Shown here: positions 1 through 8,582 of the stretch, in pieces
Layout: each line of letters starts with the position of its first letter
Numbering within the stretch: the first letter of the stretch is position 1
Origin: Scytonema hofmannii PCC 7110
GTDB taxonomy: Bacteria; Cyanobacteriota; Cyanobacteriia; Cyanobacteriales; Nostocaceae
Length of the DNA stretch: 64,000 bases
Reading direction: 5' to 3'
Assembly (NCBI RefSeq): GCF_000346485.2
Contig: NZ_KQ976354.1
Location: 2,412,200 to 2,476,199 of the forward strand
Position numbers and translations under genes: made by a program
Notes under the pieces: generated by a model
Database searches by the model: none
Seen by the model: only the letters and a program-made list of their open reading frames with translations
What the model was told of the DNA's origin: nothing

Positions 1-372
1 CCCCCCCCCGCCACTACATAGAAGACGGGCGGGGACGCCCGTCCCACAATCACCGGATAATTTATTTCCTGGAAATCCCTTAAGCAGTTATTTAGAAACC
101 TGGTATCTCCAAGATACCGGGTTTGGTGCTCCCCTCTCAACCGCTTCAAACCCTTAACTGAACCAGATTGGGTTTTTGCCTCCTTTTTGAATACTGTACT
201 GGCGTTCTATTCTCCAATACCTACATACACAAATAGTTTTTATTAACAAGACATTTATTATACATAAGCAAGAAAATTAAAAAACATCTCTTTTTATAAG
301 ATCTATACATTATTCATATAATATATTCGTTACCTCGTTGTATCCCATATCTCTAACACCAAGAATAACTAT
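1..372. other. Intergenic region with two hairpins
   Basis: No gene is seen. The region starts with a C-run and holds two hairpins. One pairs GACGGGCG (24-31) with CGCCCGTC (36-43). The other pairs AAACCTGGTATCT (96-108) with AGATACCGGGTTT (112-124), leaving one T/G mismatch-type pair. The second hairpin resembles the one at 1422-1454, so it belongs to a dispersed palindrome family. The remaining 200 bases are AT-rich leader to the MscS gene. Confidence 0.5.
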
Positions 373-1227
373 ATGGATCTGAATCAGATTAGTCGAGTAG
401 CACTTCAACTATTAACTGAGTTCGGACTCAAGCTTTTGGGTGCGATCGCGCTATGGATCGTTGGTCAGAAATTAATCGACTTTGCACTAAAGCTGTTAAA
501 GCGCGGTTTTAGAACTCAGCACGTTGACCCGACAATCGTTAGCTATCTTGTTAATATCATTGCCGTAACGCTGAGAATTGTTTTAGTCGTTGCACTTCTG
601 GGCTTCTTTGGAATTGAGACAACTTCTTTTGCAGCATTGTTAGCAGCTGCAGGCATTGCGATTGGCGCGGCTTGGGGTGGATTATTAGCAAACTTTGCAG
701 CAGGCGCATTCTTAATTATCTTTAGACCCTTTAAAGCAGGTGATTTTATCTGCGCTGGAGGTGTTACAGGTACTGTGACAGAGATTGGATTGTTCACAAC
801 CTCAATCAATACACTCGATAATGTACAAACAATTGTCGCCAACAATAAAATCTTTTCCGATAATATACAAAACTTTTCAGCCAATCCCTACCGTCGCGTT
901 GACTTAGTTGCTCAACTCCATCATAGTGTCAACCACAATGAAGCTATCCAATTATTAAAGGGGAGCGTGAGCCAAATTCCCAACGTTCTCAGCAATCCAG
1001 CACCAGATGTAGAGATTTTAGAATTCAATTTAGCTGGTCCTGTGCTAGCAGTGCGCCCCTACTGCAATAACGAGCACTACTGGCAAGTCTATTTTGAAAC
1101 TAACAAAGTCATTCGTGAAACTTTTGGAGAAGCTCGTTACCCAATTCCCGAGCATCACTACGCACTTAGTCAGTCATCTCATAATGGTGCAGACAGTAGT
1201 TACATCCAACCACCTGTAGCTTATTAG
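373..1227 (+). CDS. MscS-family mechanosensitive ion channel
   Basis: This is a small-conductance mechanosensitive channel homologue of 284 residues, predicted to release solutes at the plasma membrane on hypo-osmotic shock. Three hydrophobic segments occupy about residues 12-35, 55-80 and 90-118. The third contains the Ala/Gly-rich pore helix (GIAIGAAWGGLLANFAAG) followed by FRPFKAGDFI, the start of the beta domain, which is the signature of the family. The length matches the short MscS type. Translation starts at an ATG with no clear Shine-Dalgarno sequence. It stands alone: a small inverted-repeat element follows and the next gene is on the opposite strand. The family call is firm; the physiological substrate is not shown. 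Confidence 0.92.
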   Translation: MDLNQISRVALQLLTEFGLKLLGAIALWIVGQKLIDFALKLLKRGFRTQHVDPTIVSYLVNIIAVTLRIVLVVALLGFFGIETTSFAALLAAAGIAIGAAWGGLLANFAAGAFLIIFRPFKAGDFICAGGVTGTVTEIGLFTTSINTLDNVQTIVANNKIFSDNIQNFSANPYRRVDLVAQLHHSVNHNEAIQLLKGSVSQIPNVLSNPAPDVEILEFNLAGPVLAVRPYCNNEHYWQVYFETNKVIRETFGEARYPIPEHHYALSQSSHNGADSSYIQPPVAY

Positions 1228-1243
1228 TAAAGTATACAGCTAA

Positions 1244-1391
1244 GAGGATGTTTTAAAAGTCCTGGCCTCATATAATTCGCTACTATACAAACGCTCGTCC
1301 GCCTACGCGGACTAGTATTTTGAAACCCACGTAGGTGGGTTTTGCCTGTATAGACGCGAATTCCATTCGCCAAGACTTTACAAACATCCTC
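1244..1391. mobile_element. MITE-like element, GAGGATGTTT terminal repeats, copy 1
   Basis: A 148-bp non-coding element is bounded by imperfect inverted repeats. The left end reads GAGGATGTTTTAAAAGTC and the right end, reversed, reads GAGGATGTTTGTAAAGTC. A TAA flanks each side (1241-1243 and 1392-1394), consistent with a 3-bp target duplication. Its interior contains a segment near ACAAACGCTCGTC that recurs at 6955 and 57605. A second, shorter copy lies at 51239-51312. No transposase is encoded, so mobilisation in trans is inferred. Confidence 0.6.
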
Positions 1392-1421
1392 TAAATAGGT
1401 TCACATAAAAACATGAGCCAT

Positions 1422-1454
1422 AAAAACCTGGTTTCTTTGAGAAACCGGGTTTTT
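1422..1454 (-). terminator. Hairpin downstream of the cNMP-binding gene
   Basis: A 15-bp stem with one mismatch, AAAAACCTGGTTTCT against AGAAACCGGGTTTTT, has a 3-base loop. It lies 20 bases past the stop of the minus-strand gene at 1474-1851. On the minus strand it ends in a run of T, as an intrinsic terminator would. It is also a member of the palindrome family seen at 96-124. Confidence 0.5.
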
Positions 1455-1473
1455 GACGACAAGCATCTTACAT

Positions 1474-1851
1474 TTAACTACCAACTGGATGTTTAAAACG
1501 CCGCAAGCGTTCTGAGTAACTTCGCATGACTTGCAATGCAAAAATAGGAGTTTCTTGAACAGCAAAGAGAAAGCCTTGTCGGTTGATAAATGCAAGCTCG
1601 CAATCGGTTTTGGCAGTAGCAGTAGAAGCTCTTGTATGTTCTGGGGTAACTAAGGCTCCTTCACCAAAAACATCTCCTTGGTGTATAGTCTCAACAACTT
1701 TACCATCAACAGATAAGTCTACTTCTCCACCTAAAATACCATACATATGCTCGCCATACTCACCTTCGGTAAAAATAACTTCACCGGCTGAGTAGGTCTT
1801 ATGGTCTGACTGTTTTTGAAAAATCCTAACGGTTTCTGCTGGTTGAATCAT
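1474..1851 (-). CDS. Single-domain cyclic nucleotide-binding (Crp-type) protein
   Basis: The 125-residue protein consists only of a cNMP-binding beta-roll. It shows the phosphate-binding cassette as GDVFGEGALVTPEHTRAS, where Glu and Arg are the residues that usually contact the cyclic nucleotide. There is no helix-turn-helix after the C-helix (MRSYSERLRRF), so it is not a DNA-binding regulator by itself. It may act as a sensory or docking subunit, or as a cyclic-nucleotide buffer; this is inference. It is divergent from the DNA polymerase subunit gene. The ligand is unknown. Confidence 0.85.
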   Translation of the reverse strand: MIQPAETVRIFQKQSDHKTYSAGEVIFTEGEYGEHMYGILGGEVDLSVDGKVVETIHQGDVFGEGALVTPEHTRASTATAKTDCELAFINRQGFLFAVQETPIFALQVMRSYSERLRRFKHPVGS

Positions 1852-1918
1852 AATTAATAAAACCTGTTTATTGCTCGTTTAGCTTAACAATTTACCCAGT
1901 TACCCATTATCACAAATC

Positions 1919-2842
1919 ATGAACTCATTTTCACCACTTATAGGACAACCACAAGCAGTTGAATTGCTAACACAAGCTGTAGTCAAACAAAGAATTGCTC
2001 CAGCATACCTGTTTGTCGGTCCGGATGGAGTCGGAAGGAGTTTAGCTGCTAGATGTTTTGTTGAGTTGCTCTTTGACTCACATCAAAACCGCATACGTCA
2101 AGGGAATCATCCCGATTTACTTTGGGTAGAACCAACTTATCAGCATCAGGGTCAACGCCTGACATCAAAAGAAGCGGAAGAGAAAGGGCTAAAGCGCAAA
2201 GCACCACCTGTGATTCGTCTCGAACAGATCAGGCAAATTATTGAATTTCTCAGCCGTCCTCCGTTGGAAGCATCTAGAAAGATTGTTGTGTTAGAGCAAG
2301 CAGAAACAATGGCTGAAGCAGCAGCTAACGCCTTACTGAAAACCTTAGAAGAACCGGGACGAGCAACATTAATTTTAATTGCACCAACACCAGAATTTGT
2401 CTTGTCTACAATTGTATCTCGCTGTCAGCGCATTCCTTTTTATCGGCTTAATCGGGCGGCGATGGCTGAGATTTTGACACAAACAGGACACGGAGATATT
2501 TTGCAATATCCAGCCGTCTTTAGCGTTGCAGCCGGTAGTCCGGGAAATGCGATCGCATCCTATCAGCAATTGCAAGCTATTCCCAAAGAGATCCTGCAAG
2601 CCGCCACAAAATTTCCTTCATCTTATCGTGAAGCTTTGGAATTAGCCAGACAAATTGATAAGAATTTAGATACAGAAGCCCAACTATGGTTACTTGATTA
2701 TCTACAACAGTCTTACTGGGAGCAATGGCGTCAACCTAGCATTATTCAACAGTTAGAACAAGCCCGCAAATCCTTGCTTAGCTATGCTCAACCGCGTCTT
2801 GTTTGGGAATGCACGTTTTTGTCAGTGACCAGTGACCAGTGA
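1919..2842 (+). CDS. holB: DNA polymerase III subunit delta-prime
   Basis: This is a clamp-loader AAA+ subunit of the replicase (307 residues). It has the family order: N-terminal PLIGQPQAVELL, a P-loop-like GPDGVGRS near residues 34-41, ALLKTLEEPG, and the SRC motif in STIVSRCQRIPF. The P-loop lacks the usual Lys (GRS instead of GKT) and the zinc-binding Cys set of the E. coli subunit is absent. This agrees with a non-hydrolysing structural role. The last residues (VTSDQ) are encoded by a CAGTGAC heptamer array that supplies the stop codon. A strong hairpin follows at 2881. It is a single-gene unit. Confidence 0.88.
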   Translation: MNSFSPLIGQPQAVELLTQAVVKQRIAPAYLFVGPDGVGRSLAARCFVELLFDSHQNRIRQGNHPDLLWVEPTYQHQGQRLTSKEAEEKGLKRKAPPVIRLEQIRQIIEFLSRPPLEASRKIVVLEQAETMAEAAANALLKTLEEPGRATLILIAPTPEFVLSTIVSRCQRIPFYRLNRAAMAEILTQTGHGDILQYPAVFSVAAGSPGNAIASYQQLQAIPKEILQAATKFPSSYREALELARQIDKNLDTEAQLWLLDYLQQSYWEQWRQPSIIQQLEQARKSLLSYAQPRLVWECTFLSVTSDQ

Positions 2843-2848
2843 CCAGTT
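2822..2848 (+). repeat. CAGTGAC heptamer array
   Basis: Nearly four tandem copies of a CAGTGAC heptamer overlap the 3' end of the delta-prime gene and contain its TGA stop. The same repeat occurs at 6486, 6759, 16637, 35757 and 57443. It is an STRR-type repeat of filamentous cyanobacteria. Confidence 0.9.
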
Positions 2849-2880
2849 AATCCTCATAATGTTTATATATCGAAATACTC

Positions 2881-2913
2881 AGATCCCCGACTTCTTTGAG
2901 AAGTCGGGGATCT
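2881..2913. terminator. Perfect 13-bp hairpin after holB
   Basis: AGATCCCCGACTT (2881-2893) pairs perfectly with AAGTCGGGGATCT (2901-2913) across the loop CTTTGAG and is followed by TGTTTCT. Its position 40 bases after the stop suggests transcription termination. Its form also fits the dispersed palindromes of this genome. Confidence 0.65.
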
Positions 2914-3524
2914 TGTTTCTCCACATGATTTAGGACTGCTAGGAAAAATATTATTTTTTATTTGTATAAAAATATTTTTTAATCTAATTGAATTTCTCCC
3001 TCGATTTCAGTCGATTAACTTACCGATAAAAACTCTATCTTGCTGAATTTTTGCTGCATATTTTATGCCTCTAAGTTTTCTTGCTTGGGAGGGAAGAACA
3101 AATACAATTAATGATAGGAAAGAAAAATATTAAAAAAAGTAATGTAATCTAGCTATATCCTGTTTTCTGAGAAAATATAAAGAATTTATACATTTCAAAA
3201 GTCAATAATCCCCTCTTCGTTGTGCTGTTGGTACTAGTTTTGGGTACTGGAGAGCAAATTTGGTGTAAATTCTGTACGGTACTTTTGTACGCTAGCGTTC
3301 ATGAAATTTCAGTTATATTAATTCATCAATTCTAAGTTGACATCAATATGTCCGTGTCAAATAGATGTCCAAGCACAATGAGTAGCATAAATAACTGATA
3401 AAAAGTTATCTCTTGCTACTCTATTTAAATTAAATCAGAAAATTTAGTGCATCATATTTGACTCGAATATGTAATGGCACTTTATTTAGATGTGGACAGA
3501 CTGATGTGACTCATAGTGTTCCCA
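2914..3524. other. Long AT-rich intergenic region
   Basis: About 600 bases contain no convincing reading frame, repeat or RNA. The region is likely the promoter and leader of the Crp/diguanylate cyclase operon that follows. Confidence 0.4.
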
Positions 3525-4238
3525 ATGGCTAAAACAGTTCAAACACCAATTGACAATAAGCTGTTATCGTTACTACCCGATGAAGTCTATCGAAAATTAC
3601 TTCCTCACCTAGAAACTGTTCCTCTTAATTTCAAGCAAGTTTTGTTTCAACCTGGAAGATCTATAAACTACGTATACTTCCCAATTCATGGTGTTGTTTC
3701 TCTACTGACGATAATGGCAGATGGAAGTCAAGCTGAAGTGGGTTTGGTTGGCTACGAAGGCATGGTGGGTATTTCCGTAGCGTTAGGAATCCCAACTACA
3801 CCTTTTAGGGCAATTGTACAGATTCCTGGTGAAGCTGTGCGAATGCGTACAGATATCTTTAAAACAGCAGTGGGCGAGAAAACGCTACTACAAGAGATTC
3901 TCTTGCGGTACACGCACGCGTTAATTGTACAAATTTCTCAATCTGTTGCTTGTAATAGTTTACACTCAGTCGAACAGCGTATGTGTCGTTGGCTACTAAT
4001 GATTCACGATCGCATGAGAAGAAATCCGTTTCCACTCACTCAGGAATCTTTATCCCAAATATTGGGTGTACGCCGTGCCAGTGTCGGAGCAGTAGCAAGA
4101 AAACTACGTACATCAGGACTGATTGATTACGATCGCGGTGAGATAACAATTTTAAATCGGCTTGAGTTAGAAACAATAGTCTGTGAGTGTTATGACATTT
4201 CCAGAACAGAGTTAAACCGATGGATTAGGGGAAATTAG
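3525..4238 (+). CDS. Crp/Fnr-family transcriptional regulator
   Basis: This 237-residue regulator has an N-terminal cNMP-type sensor fold (about residues 20-125) and a C-terminal winged helix. The recognition region is LTQESLSQILGVRRASVGAVARKLRTSGLI. The sensor lacks a clear cyclic-nucleotide cassette (GYEGMVGISVALG), so its ligand is probably not cAMP. I chose the ATG at 3525 (MAKTVQ); a GTG nine bases upstream is the alternative. The diguanylate cyclase starts only about 20 bases after the stop, so the two form an operon. Regulation of, or by, that signalling protein is plausible. Confidence 0.88.
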   Translation: MAKTVQTPIDNKLLSLLPDEVYRKLLPHLETVPLNFKQVLFQPGRSINYVYFPIHGVVSLLTIMADGSQAEVGLVGYEGMVGISVALGIPTTPFRAIVQIPGEAVRMRTDIFKTAVGEKTLLQEILLRYTHALIVQISQSVACNSLHSVEQRMCRWLLMIHDRMRRNPFPLTQESLSQILGVRRASVGAVARKLRTSGLIDYDRGEITILNRLELETIVCECYDISRTELNRWIRGN

Positions 4239-4257
4239 AGAAAGTCGAGTAAATATT

Positions 4258-6501
4258 ATGCCAAATTTTCTTCAATTAATCATGATGCAGTTTATCCCTC
4301 ACGGACATTGCTACCTTTGGATACCAAATTTGGTGTGGCTGCATGGTGTATCTGACTCTTTGATTGCACTTGCCTACTATTCCATTTCTATCACCCTTCT
4401 TTATTTTGCTTACAAGCGGCAAGATTTACCCTTCCACTGGGTGTTTTATCTATTTAGTGCGTTCATTGTCACTTGTGGAACATCGCACCTGATGGAAGTG
4501 TGGACGTTATGGTATCCAGTGTACTGGTTGTCAGGTGGTGTCAAAGCAATAACAGCTACTATTTCACTCGTGACAGGTGTATTGCTAGTGCCAGTAATGC
4601 CTCAAGCTCTTGCTCTTCCCAACTTAACACAGCTAATAACAGCCAACCAAGAATTAGAACACGAGATTGGAGAACGTCAAAGAGTAGAGGAGGCGCTGCG
4701 AGAAAGTAATGAACGCTTTCGCAGTGCTTTTGATTATGCTGCCATTGGAATGGCATTAACGGCGACAGATGGTCGGTGGCTACAGGTGAATCGAGCTTTG
4801 TGTGAAATTACTGGATACTCGAAAGAAGAACTCTTGTCCACAACTTTTCAAGCTATCACCCATCCAGACGACTTAGATCTCAGCCTTAACTATGGCAATC
4901 AACTATTAAATGGTAAAGTTCGCTATTACAACCTTGAGAAACGGTACATCCACAAGCGGGGAAATGTGGTTTGGGTTCTTTTAAGTGCTTCACTAGTCCG
5001 CGATTTTTCTGGTACTCCACTATACTTTATAATTCAGGTTTTAGATATTACCGATCGCAAAGTAATTGAAGAGACTCTCAAACAACAGGCTTGTATTTTT
5101 GAAAATATTTCTGATGGCATTATTATTACTGATTTATCTGGTAATATTGTTGACTGCAATGCTGCGGCAGAAAGAATGTTTGGTTATGCTAGAGTGCGAT
5201 CGCTAGGAACAACACAAGAGGTTCTCCACAAGTCAGAAAATTCTGCTGTTGTGACAGAAAAAATTATAGAACGGACTTTAGATACAGGTCGCTGGACTGG
5301 TGAAATGAATTTTACGCGCAAAGATGGTACTGAGGGGATATGCGAAAAAGTCGTTGTACCGCTTTACAACGAACAAGGTCAGCCTACTGCAACAATTGAA
5401 GTTAATCGAGATATTACGGAACGCAAGCAAACTGAAGCTGCACTCAAGCAAGCTAACGAACAGTTGTCCTCTTGGGTGAAAGAACTAGAAATTCGCAACA
5501 ATGAAATTGCGTTACTCAGTCAAATGAGTGACTTTCTACAAGCTTGTATGACAAATGAGGAAGCTTACAAAGTGATTGCTCATTTTGTTCAATCCTTATT
5601 TCCTGATATGTCAGGAGGAGTTTTTATTATTAGCCCCTCAAAATATTTAGTAGAAGCTGTGACGACTTGGGGAAATTCAACATTATCTAGTAAAAAATTG
5701 TTTACATCTGAAGAGTGTTGGGGACTAAGGCGGGGACGCGCTCATTTTGTAGAGTCTCAATGCAGTGGTTTGCAGTGTACGCATATGAGTGAAGATTGGT
5801 GCGGTGAATCTCTTTGCGTCCCCATGATGGCACAAGGGGAAGCTTTAGGGATGTTGTATTTAACATCACAACAAGAGGAGCAATTTACAAAATCAAAACA
5901 ACAGTTAGCCTCTAGAATTTCCGAACATATTGCACTTGCTCTGGCAAATTTAAAGTTACGTGAAGCATTACAACAGCAAAGTACTCGCGATCCCCTCACT
6001 GGTTTATTTAACCGCCGTTATCTTGATGAGTTTTTAGAACGGGAAATATACCGAGCAGAACGCAAGCAATATTCGGTAGGTATAATTATGATTGATGTCG
6101 ATCGCTTCAAAGACTTCAACGACCTTTACGGTCATGAAGCAGGCGATACAGTTTTGCGAGAACTCGGTATATTTCTCAAACAACAAATTCGTCAAGCTGA
6201 TATTGCTTGTCGTTACGGTGGTGAGGAATTTTTGATTGTATTACCAGAAACGTGCTTAGAAACTTGCTCCGAACGTGCCGAACATATACGGGAAGGTGTT
6301 AAACATTTAGATCTAGAGTATCGTCACCAGTCACTGAGCAGAATTTCTCTATCATTGGGGGTGGCGCTTTTTCCAATGCACGGTTTAACTCCAGGAGCAG
6401 TTATTCAAGCAGCTGATAGCGCTTTATATTGCGCCAAACAGTCAGGACGCGATCGTGTTATGACTGCTTTTCGTAAAGAAACAGCGACCAGTGACCAGTG
6501 A
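4258..6501 (+). CDS. Ethylene-receptor-like PAS-PAS-GAF diguanylate cyclase
   Basis: This is a 747-residue membrane sensor making c-di-GMP. Residues 20-125 form three hydrophobic helices resembling the ethylene-binding domain of ETR1 and Synechocystis SynEtr1. D33, Y40, I43, I70, C73 and H77 line up with ETR1 D25, Y32, I35, I62, the copper ligand C65 and the ligand H69. The ETR1 Pro36 position is Ser44. Two PAS domains (about 146-270 and 275-395), a GAF domain (about 415-565) and a GGDEF domain follow. The active site is GGEEF (654-658), with an RxxD inhibitory site at 645-648 spaced five residues before it. Both catalytic and feedback sites appear intact. The last residues (TSDQ) come from a heptamer array. 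Confidence 0.9.
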   Translation: MPNFLQLIMMQFIPHGHCYLWIPNLVWLHGVSDSLIALAYYSISITLLYFAYKRQDLPFHWVFYLFSAFIVTCGTSHLMEVWTLWYPVYWLSGGVKAITATISLVTGVLLVPVMPQALALPNLTQLITANQELEHEIGERQRVEEALRESNERFRSAFDYAAIGMALTATDGRWLQVNRALCEITGYSKEELLSTTFQAITHPDDLDLSLNYGNQLLNGKVRYYNLEKRYIHKRGNVVWVLLSASLVRDFSGTPLYFIIQVLDITDRKVIEETLKQQACIFENISDGIIITDLSGNIVDCNAAAERMFGYARVRSLGTTQEVLHKSENSAVVTEKIIERTLDTGRWTGEMNFTRKDGTEGICEKVVVPLYNEQGQPTATIEVNRDITERKQTEAALKQANEQLSSWVKELEIRNNEIALLSQMSDFLQACMTNEEAYKVIAHFVQSLFPDMSGGVFIISPSKYLVEAVTTWGNSTLSSKKLFTSEECWGLRRGRAHFVESQCSGLQCTHMSEDWCGESLCVPMMAQGEALGMLYLTSQQEEQFTKSKQQLASRISEHIALALANLKLREALQQQSTRDPLTGLFNRRYLDEFLEREIYRAERKQYSVGIIMIDVDRFKDFNDLYGHEAGDTVLRELGIFLKQQIRQADIACRYGGEEFLIVLPETCLETCSERAEHIREGVKHLDLEYRHQSLSRISLSLGVALFPMHGLTPGAVIQAADSALYCAKQSGRDRVMTAFRKETATSDQ

Positions 6502-6512
6502 CCAGTGACCAG
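6486..6512 (+). repeat. CAGTGAC heptamer array
   Basis: About four heptamers cover the stop codon of the diguanylate cyclase gene and continue past it. Confidence 0.9.
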
Positions 6513-6524
6513 GGTTTTATTGCA

Positions 6525-6596
6525 CTACTCAACAACAGAAATGAAGTATGCAGATAGAGCAACGTAAGCAGCAAAGAAGGCGACAACAGCGAGCAT
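6525..6596 (-). CDS. 23-residue hydrophobic micro-protein
   Basis: A very short reading frame encodes MLAVVAFFAAYVALSAYFIS and three further residues (VVE), which is a single transmembrane helix. It is supported by a near-perfect Shine-Dalgarno AGGAGGA (6604-6610 on the plus strand as its complement) seven bases before the ATG. The size and composition recall the small single-helix subunits of photosynthetic or respiratory complexes, but I cannot match it to PetL/M/N, PsaM, PsbT or the known Ndh subunits. It lies convergent to the diguanylate cyclase. Function unknown; the ribosome-binding site is the main evidence that it is translated. Confidence 0.55.
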   Translation of the reverse strand: MLAVVAFFAAYVALSAYFISVVE

Positions 6597-7001
6597 ATGA
6601 ACTTCCTCCTTTTTAGGATATTCATAGAAACATTTTTATACTTTCAGTATATAACTTTTTTCCGCACTATATATCTCCTCAACAGATGATTCTCAGGGAT
6701 AAGACTTAGTTACAAAAGATGATTTATTCGCTGTCAAAAGAAGTATTTGACTAGTGAGCAGTGACCAGTGACCAGTGACCAGTTAATTTCTATCTTGAAA
6801 AGTGGGGGTTTGAATGATGAATAAAATTATTTTTTGAGAGAAATTAATTTAGAAGCCCTAAGTAGGTAGGTGAAAAAAACCGAACTATGTAAAGGTATGT
6901 AAATGGGAGCATCCCGTTTTGGCAAATTGCCTCCAGAATAGAATTCTGAGGCTACACAAACGCTCGTTCGCAAGACAAGGACTTTATATTAAGTCACGCT
7001 A
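6597..7001. other. Intergenic region with heptamer array and half of a MITE-like element
   Basis: This holds a CAGTGAC array (6759-6784) and, from 6905, GGGAGCATCC, the same terminal motif that bounds the element at 57551-57714. The matching right end is missing here. The ACAAACGCTCGTTCG segment at about 6955 is also shared with that element. The IscB gene begins its 3' end at 7002, so the element seems to be cut by the IscB unit. Confidence 0.5.
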
Positions 7002-8375
7002 TTAAATAGCGTTAAAACGTAGTAAATCAGGGTCAATTGTAGTAAAACTGTATTCATAGCCATCAGATTGATGAATTAGTTTGACGTATTGTCGATCTAC
7101 GGCAATACGATGACCGCTAATTAAGACTTCCACTCCTTTTTGAGTTGGAGTTTTCACTCTGGCACGATAAATTCCCGCTTTGATATGCTTGCGATCTTTC
7201 AGTAAATTGAAAATCACATAATCACCTGTCGTCGCATGAGTGTATTTCTGATTTTTACTGACTAACTTGACTTCTTTTTTACCAGTAACGAGATTTTTCT
7301 TGATCCTAGCAATTGCCGGAAAGCCTTTAGCATTAACTCTTTGTACTTGCCTTGTGCCATGTCCAGTACAAGTAACACGTAATGGTTGGCAGATTCGCAA
7401 TTTCACAATTTGGTCAGTTCCCACACAAGCACTATCAATCCAATGAGCTTTTGGCAATCCGCTTTTAATGCGAATCATTTTAGTAGATGCACCATCTCCA
7501 CTAATTACGGGTAACTCAAATTTATGAGTCATCTCAAATATGGCTTTACGAGTTGAGTTAACAGCAGATGCATCACTTAATGACTTTTTTTGGTGTGATT
7601 TAATTTTTTTGAGAGTTTCGCCTTTGTTTTGCAGAAATTGCTCTACTGGTTTATTCCCCTTTTTTTGGTTACATGAGTCACAAGATAGGGTTAAATTAGA
7701 AAAGCGATCGCTACCTCCCTTACTTCGTGCATTAATGTGTTCTATTTGCAGGGGTACATCTGTCTTACCGCAATAAACACATTCTCTACCCCAGTGTTCT
7801 AGGAGTGCTTCACGTAGGGTGTAACCGAAAAGTGTACCTTGCTGATATTCAATACCTTCTATATCAGCTGTCTCCAATTTTTGCAGATCGAATTTCACAG
7901 ATTCTATGGCAATGGATTTAATTGGTGCTACTTTCAGTAATCGTTTAATCCATGTCTCAGTGGTTAACAACCGATGTCGTAAACTAGGTGGTAGCCAACC
8001 ATCTGGCTTTTTCCGATCGAATCTCTTTTGACGATAGCGAAGTCTTCTGGATCTTCTAGAACGACGAACACCTGCTCTTTTAATCAATTCCATTCTTATG
8101 GCTAATCCTCGGTGTTCTAATTCCATTGCCCATATAACCTCATTCTTAATTAAATCCACTAGAGAAACTCCCGAAAATCGGCTTCCGGGATCGATCCTCA
8201 GTTCTAAATATGGTTCTACATTTTCATCAATTTCCTTATCTAAAACTAGAGTAAATGGAAATAGCTTGAGTTTTTTAGCTTTGCCCTGTGTTTGAAGAAT
8301 TCTAGCTCTAGCTGGTGTTGTTGGTTTTAGGATTTTTCCATTTTTACTCTCGACGAATACAGAATTGGTAATCAT
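7002..8375 (-). CDS. iscB: IscB RNA-guided HNH/RuvC nuclease
   Basis: IscB is the transposon-encoded ancestor group of Cas9 and cuts DNA guided by an omega RNA. The 457-residue protein has the family order: an N-terminal PLMP-type region (residues 6-35), RuvC-I with D62 (LRIDPGSRFSG), an Arg-rich bridge helix (102-123), RuvC-II with E158 (SIAIES), and an HNH domain. The HNH domain has C199/C202, the E212-H213 pair, N227 and C232/C235. RuvC-III carries H311 and D314 (HWIDSA). All catalytic residues are present. I chose the ATG at 8375, which gives MITNSVFVES; an upstream GTG-type start would add 13 residues overlapping the guide RNA. No tnpA is nearby. The upstream gene is a truncated MFS transporter. 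Confidence 0.92.
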   Translation of the reverse strand: MITNSVFVESKNGKILKPTTPARARILQTQGKAKKLKLFPFTLVLDKEIDENVEPYLELRIDPGSRFSGVSLVDLIKNEVIWAMELEHRGLAIRMELIKRAGVRRSRRSRRLRYRQKRFDRKKPDGWLPPSLRHRLLTTETWIKRLLKVAPIKSIAIESVKFDLQKLETADIEGIEYQQGTLFGYTLREALLEHWGRECVYCGKTDVPLQIEHINARSKGGSDRFSNLTLSCDSCNQKKGNKPVEQFLQNKGETLKKIKSHQKKSLSDASAVNSTRKAIFEMTHKFELPVISGDGASTKMIRIKSGLPKAHWIDSACVGTDQIVKLRICQPLRVTCTGHGTRQVQRVNAKGFPAIARIKKNLVTGKKEVKLVSKNQKYTHATTGDYVIFNLLKDRKHIKAGIYRARVKTPTQKGVEVLISGHRIAVDRQYVKLIHQSDGYEYSFTTIDPDLLRFNAI

Positions 8376-8582
8376 TTGATTAGCTCCCAAATGGGGTATA
8401 GTTTGCCTCAACACTGCTTTTAAACTTCACGGGTAAGGTTCGGTGTTGCACTATCGCAAAGTAGCCATGTTCCTTCCTCGACGCTTGAGACTGGCAAATC
8501 TCATTAAGTCATAATTTAAAAGCGGACTTAAACCTTTGCAGGTAATACAGAATAAACAGTTCTGTACTGAGTTATGGTGAAG
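8376..8582 (-). ncRNA. Candidate omega RNA (HEARO-type) of IscB
   Basis: IscB guide RNAs are encoded directly upstream of the nuclease gene, with the guide at the 5' end at the element boundary. The 207 bases here have no coding frame and can form several helices. TACAGAA pairs with TTCTGTA (8546-8552 and 8560-8566). CAACAC pairs with GTGTTG (8409-8414 and 8443-8448). TGAGA pairs with TCTCA around 8485-8505. The guide would then come from about 8583-8600, just inside the interrupted MFS gene. Boundaries are approximate; a covariance search with the HEARO model would settle it. Confidence 0.6.
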
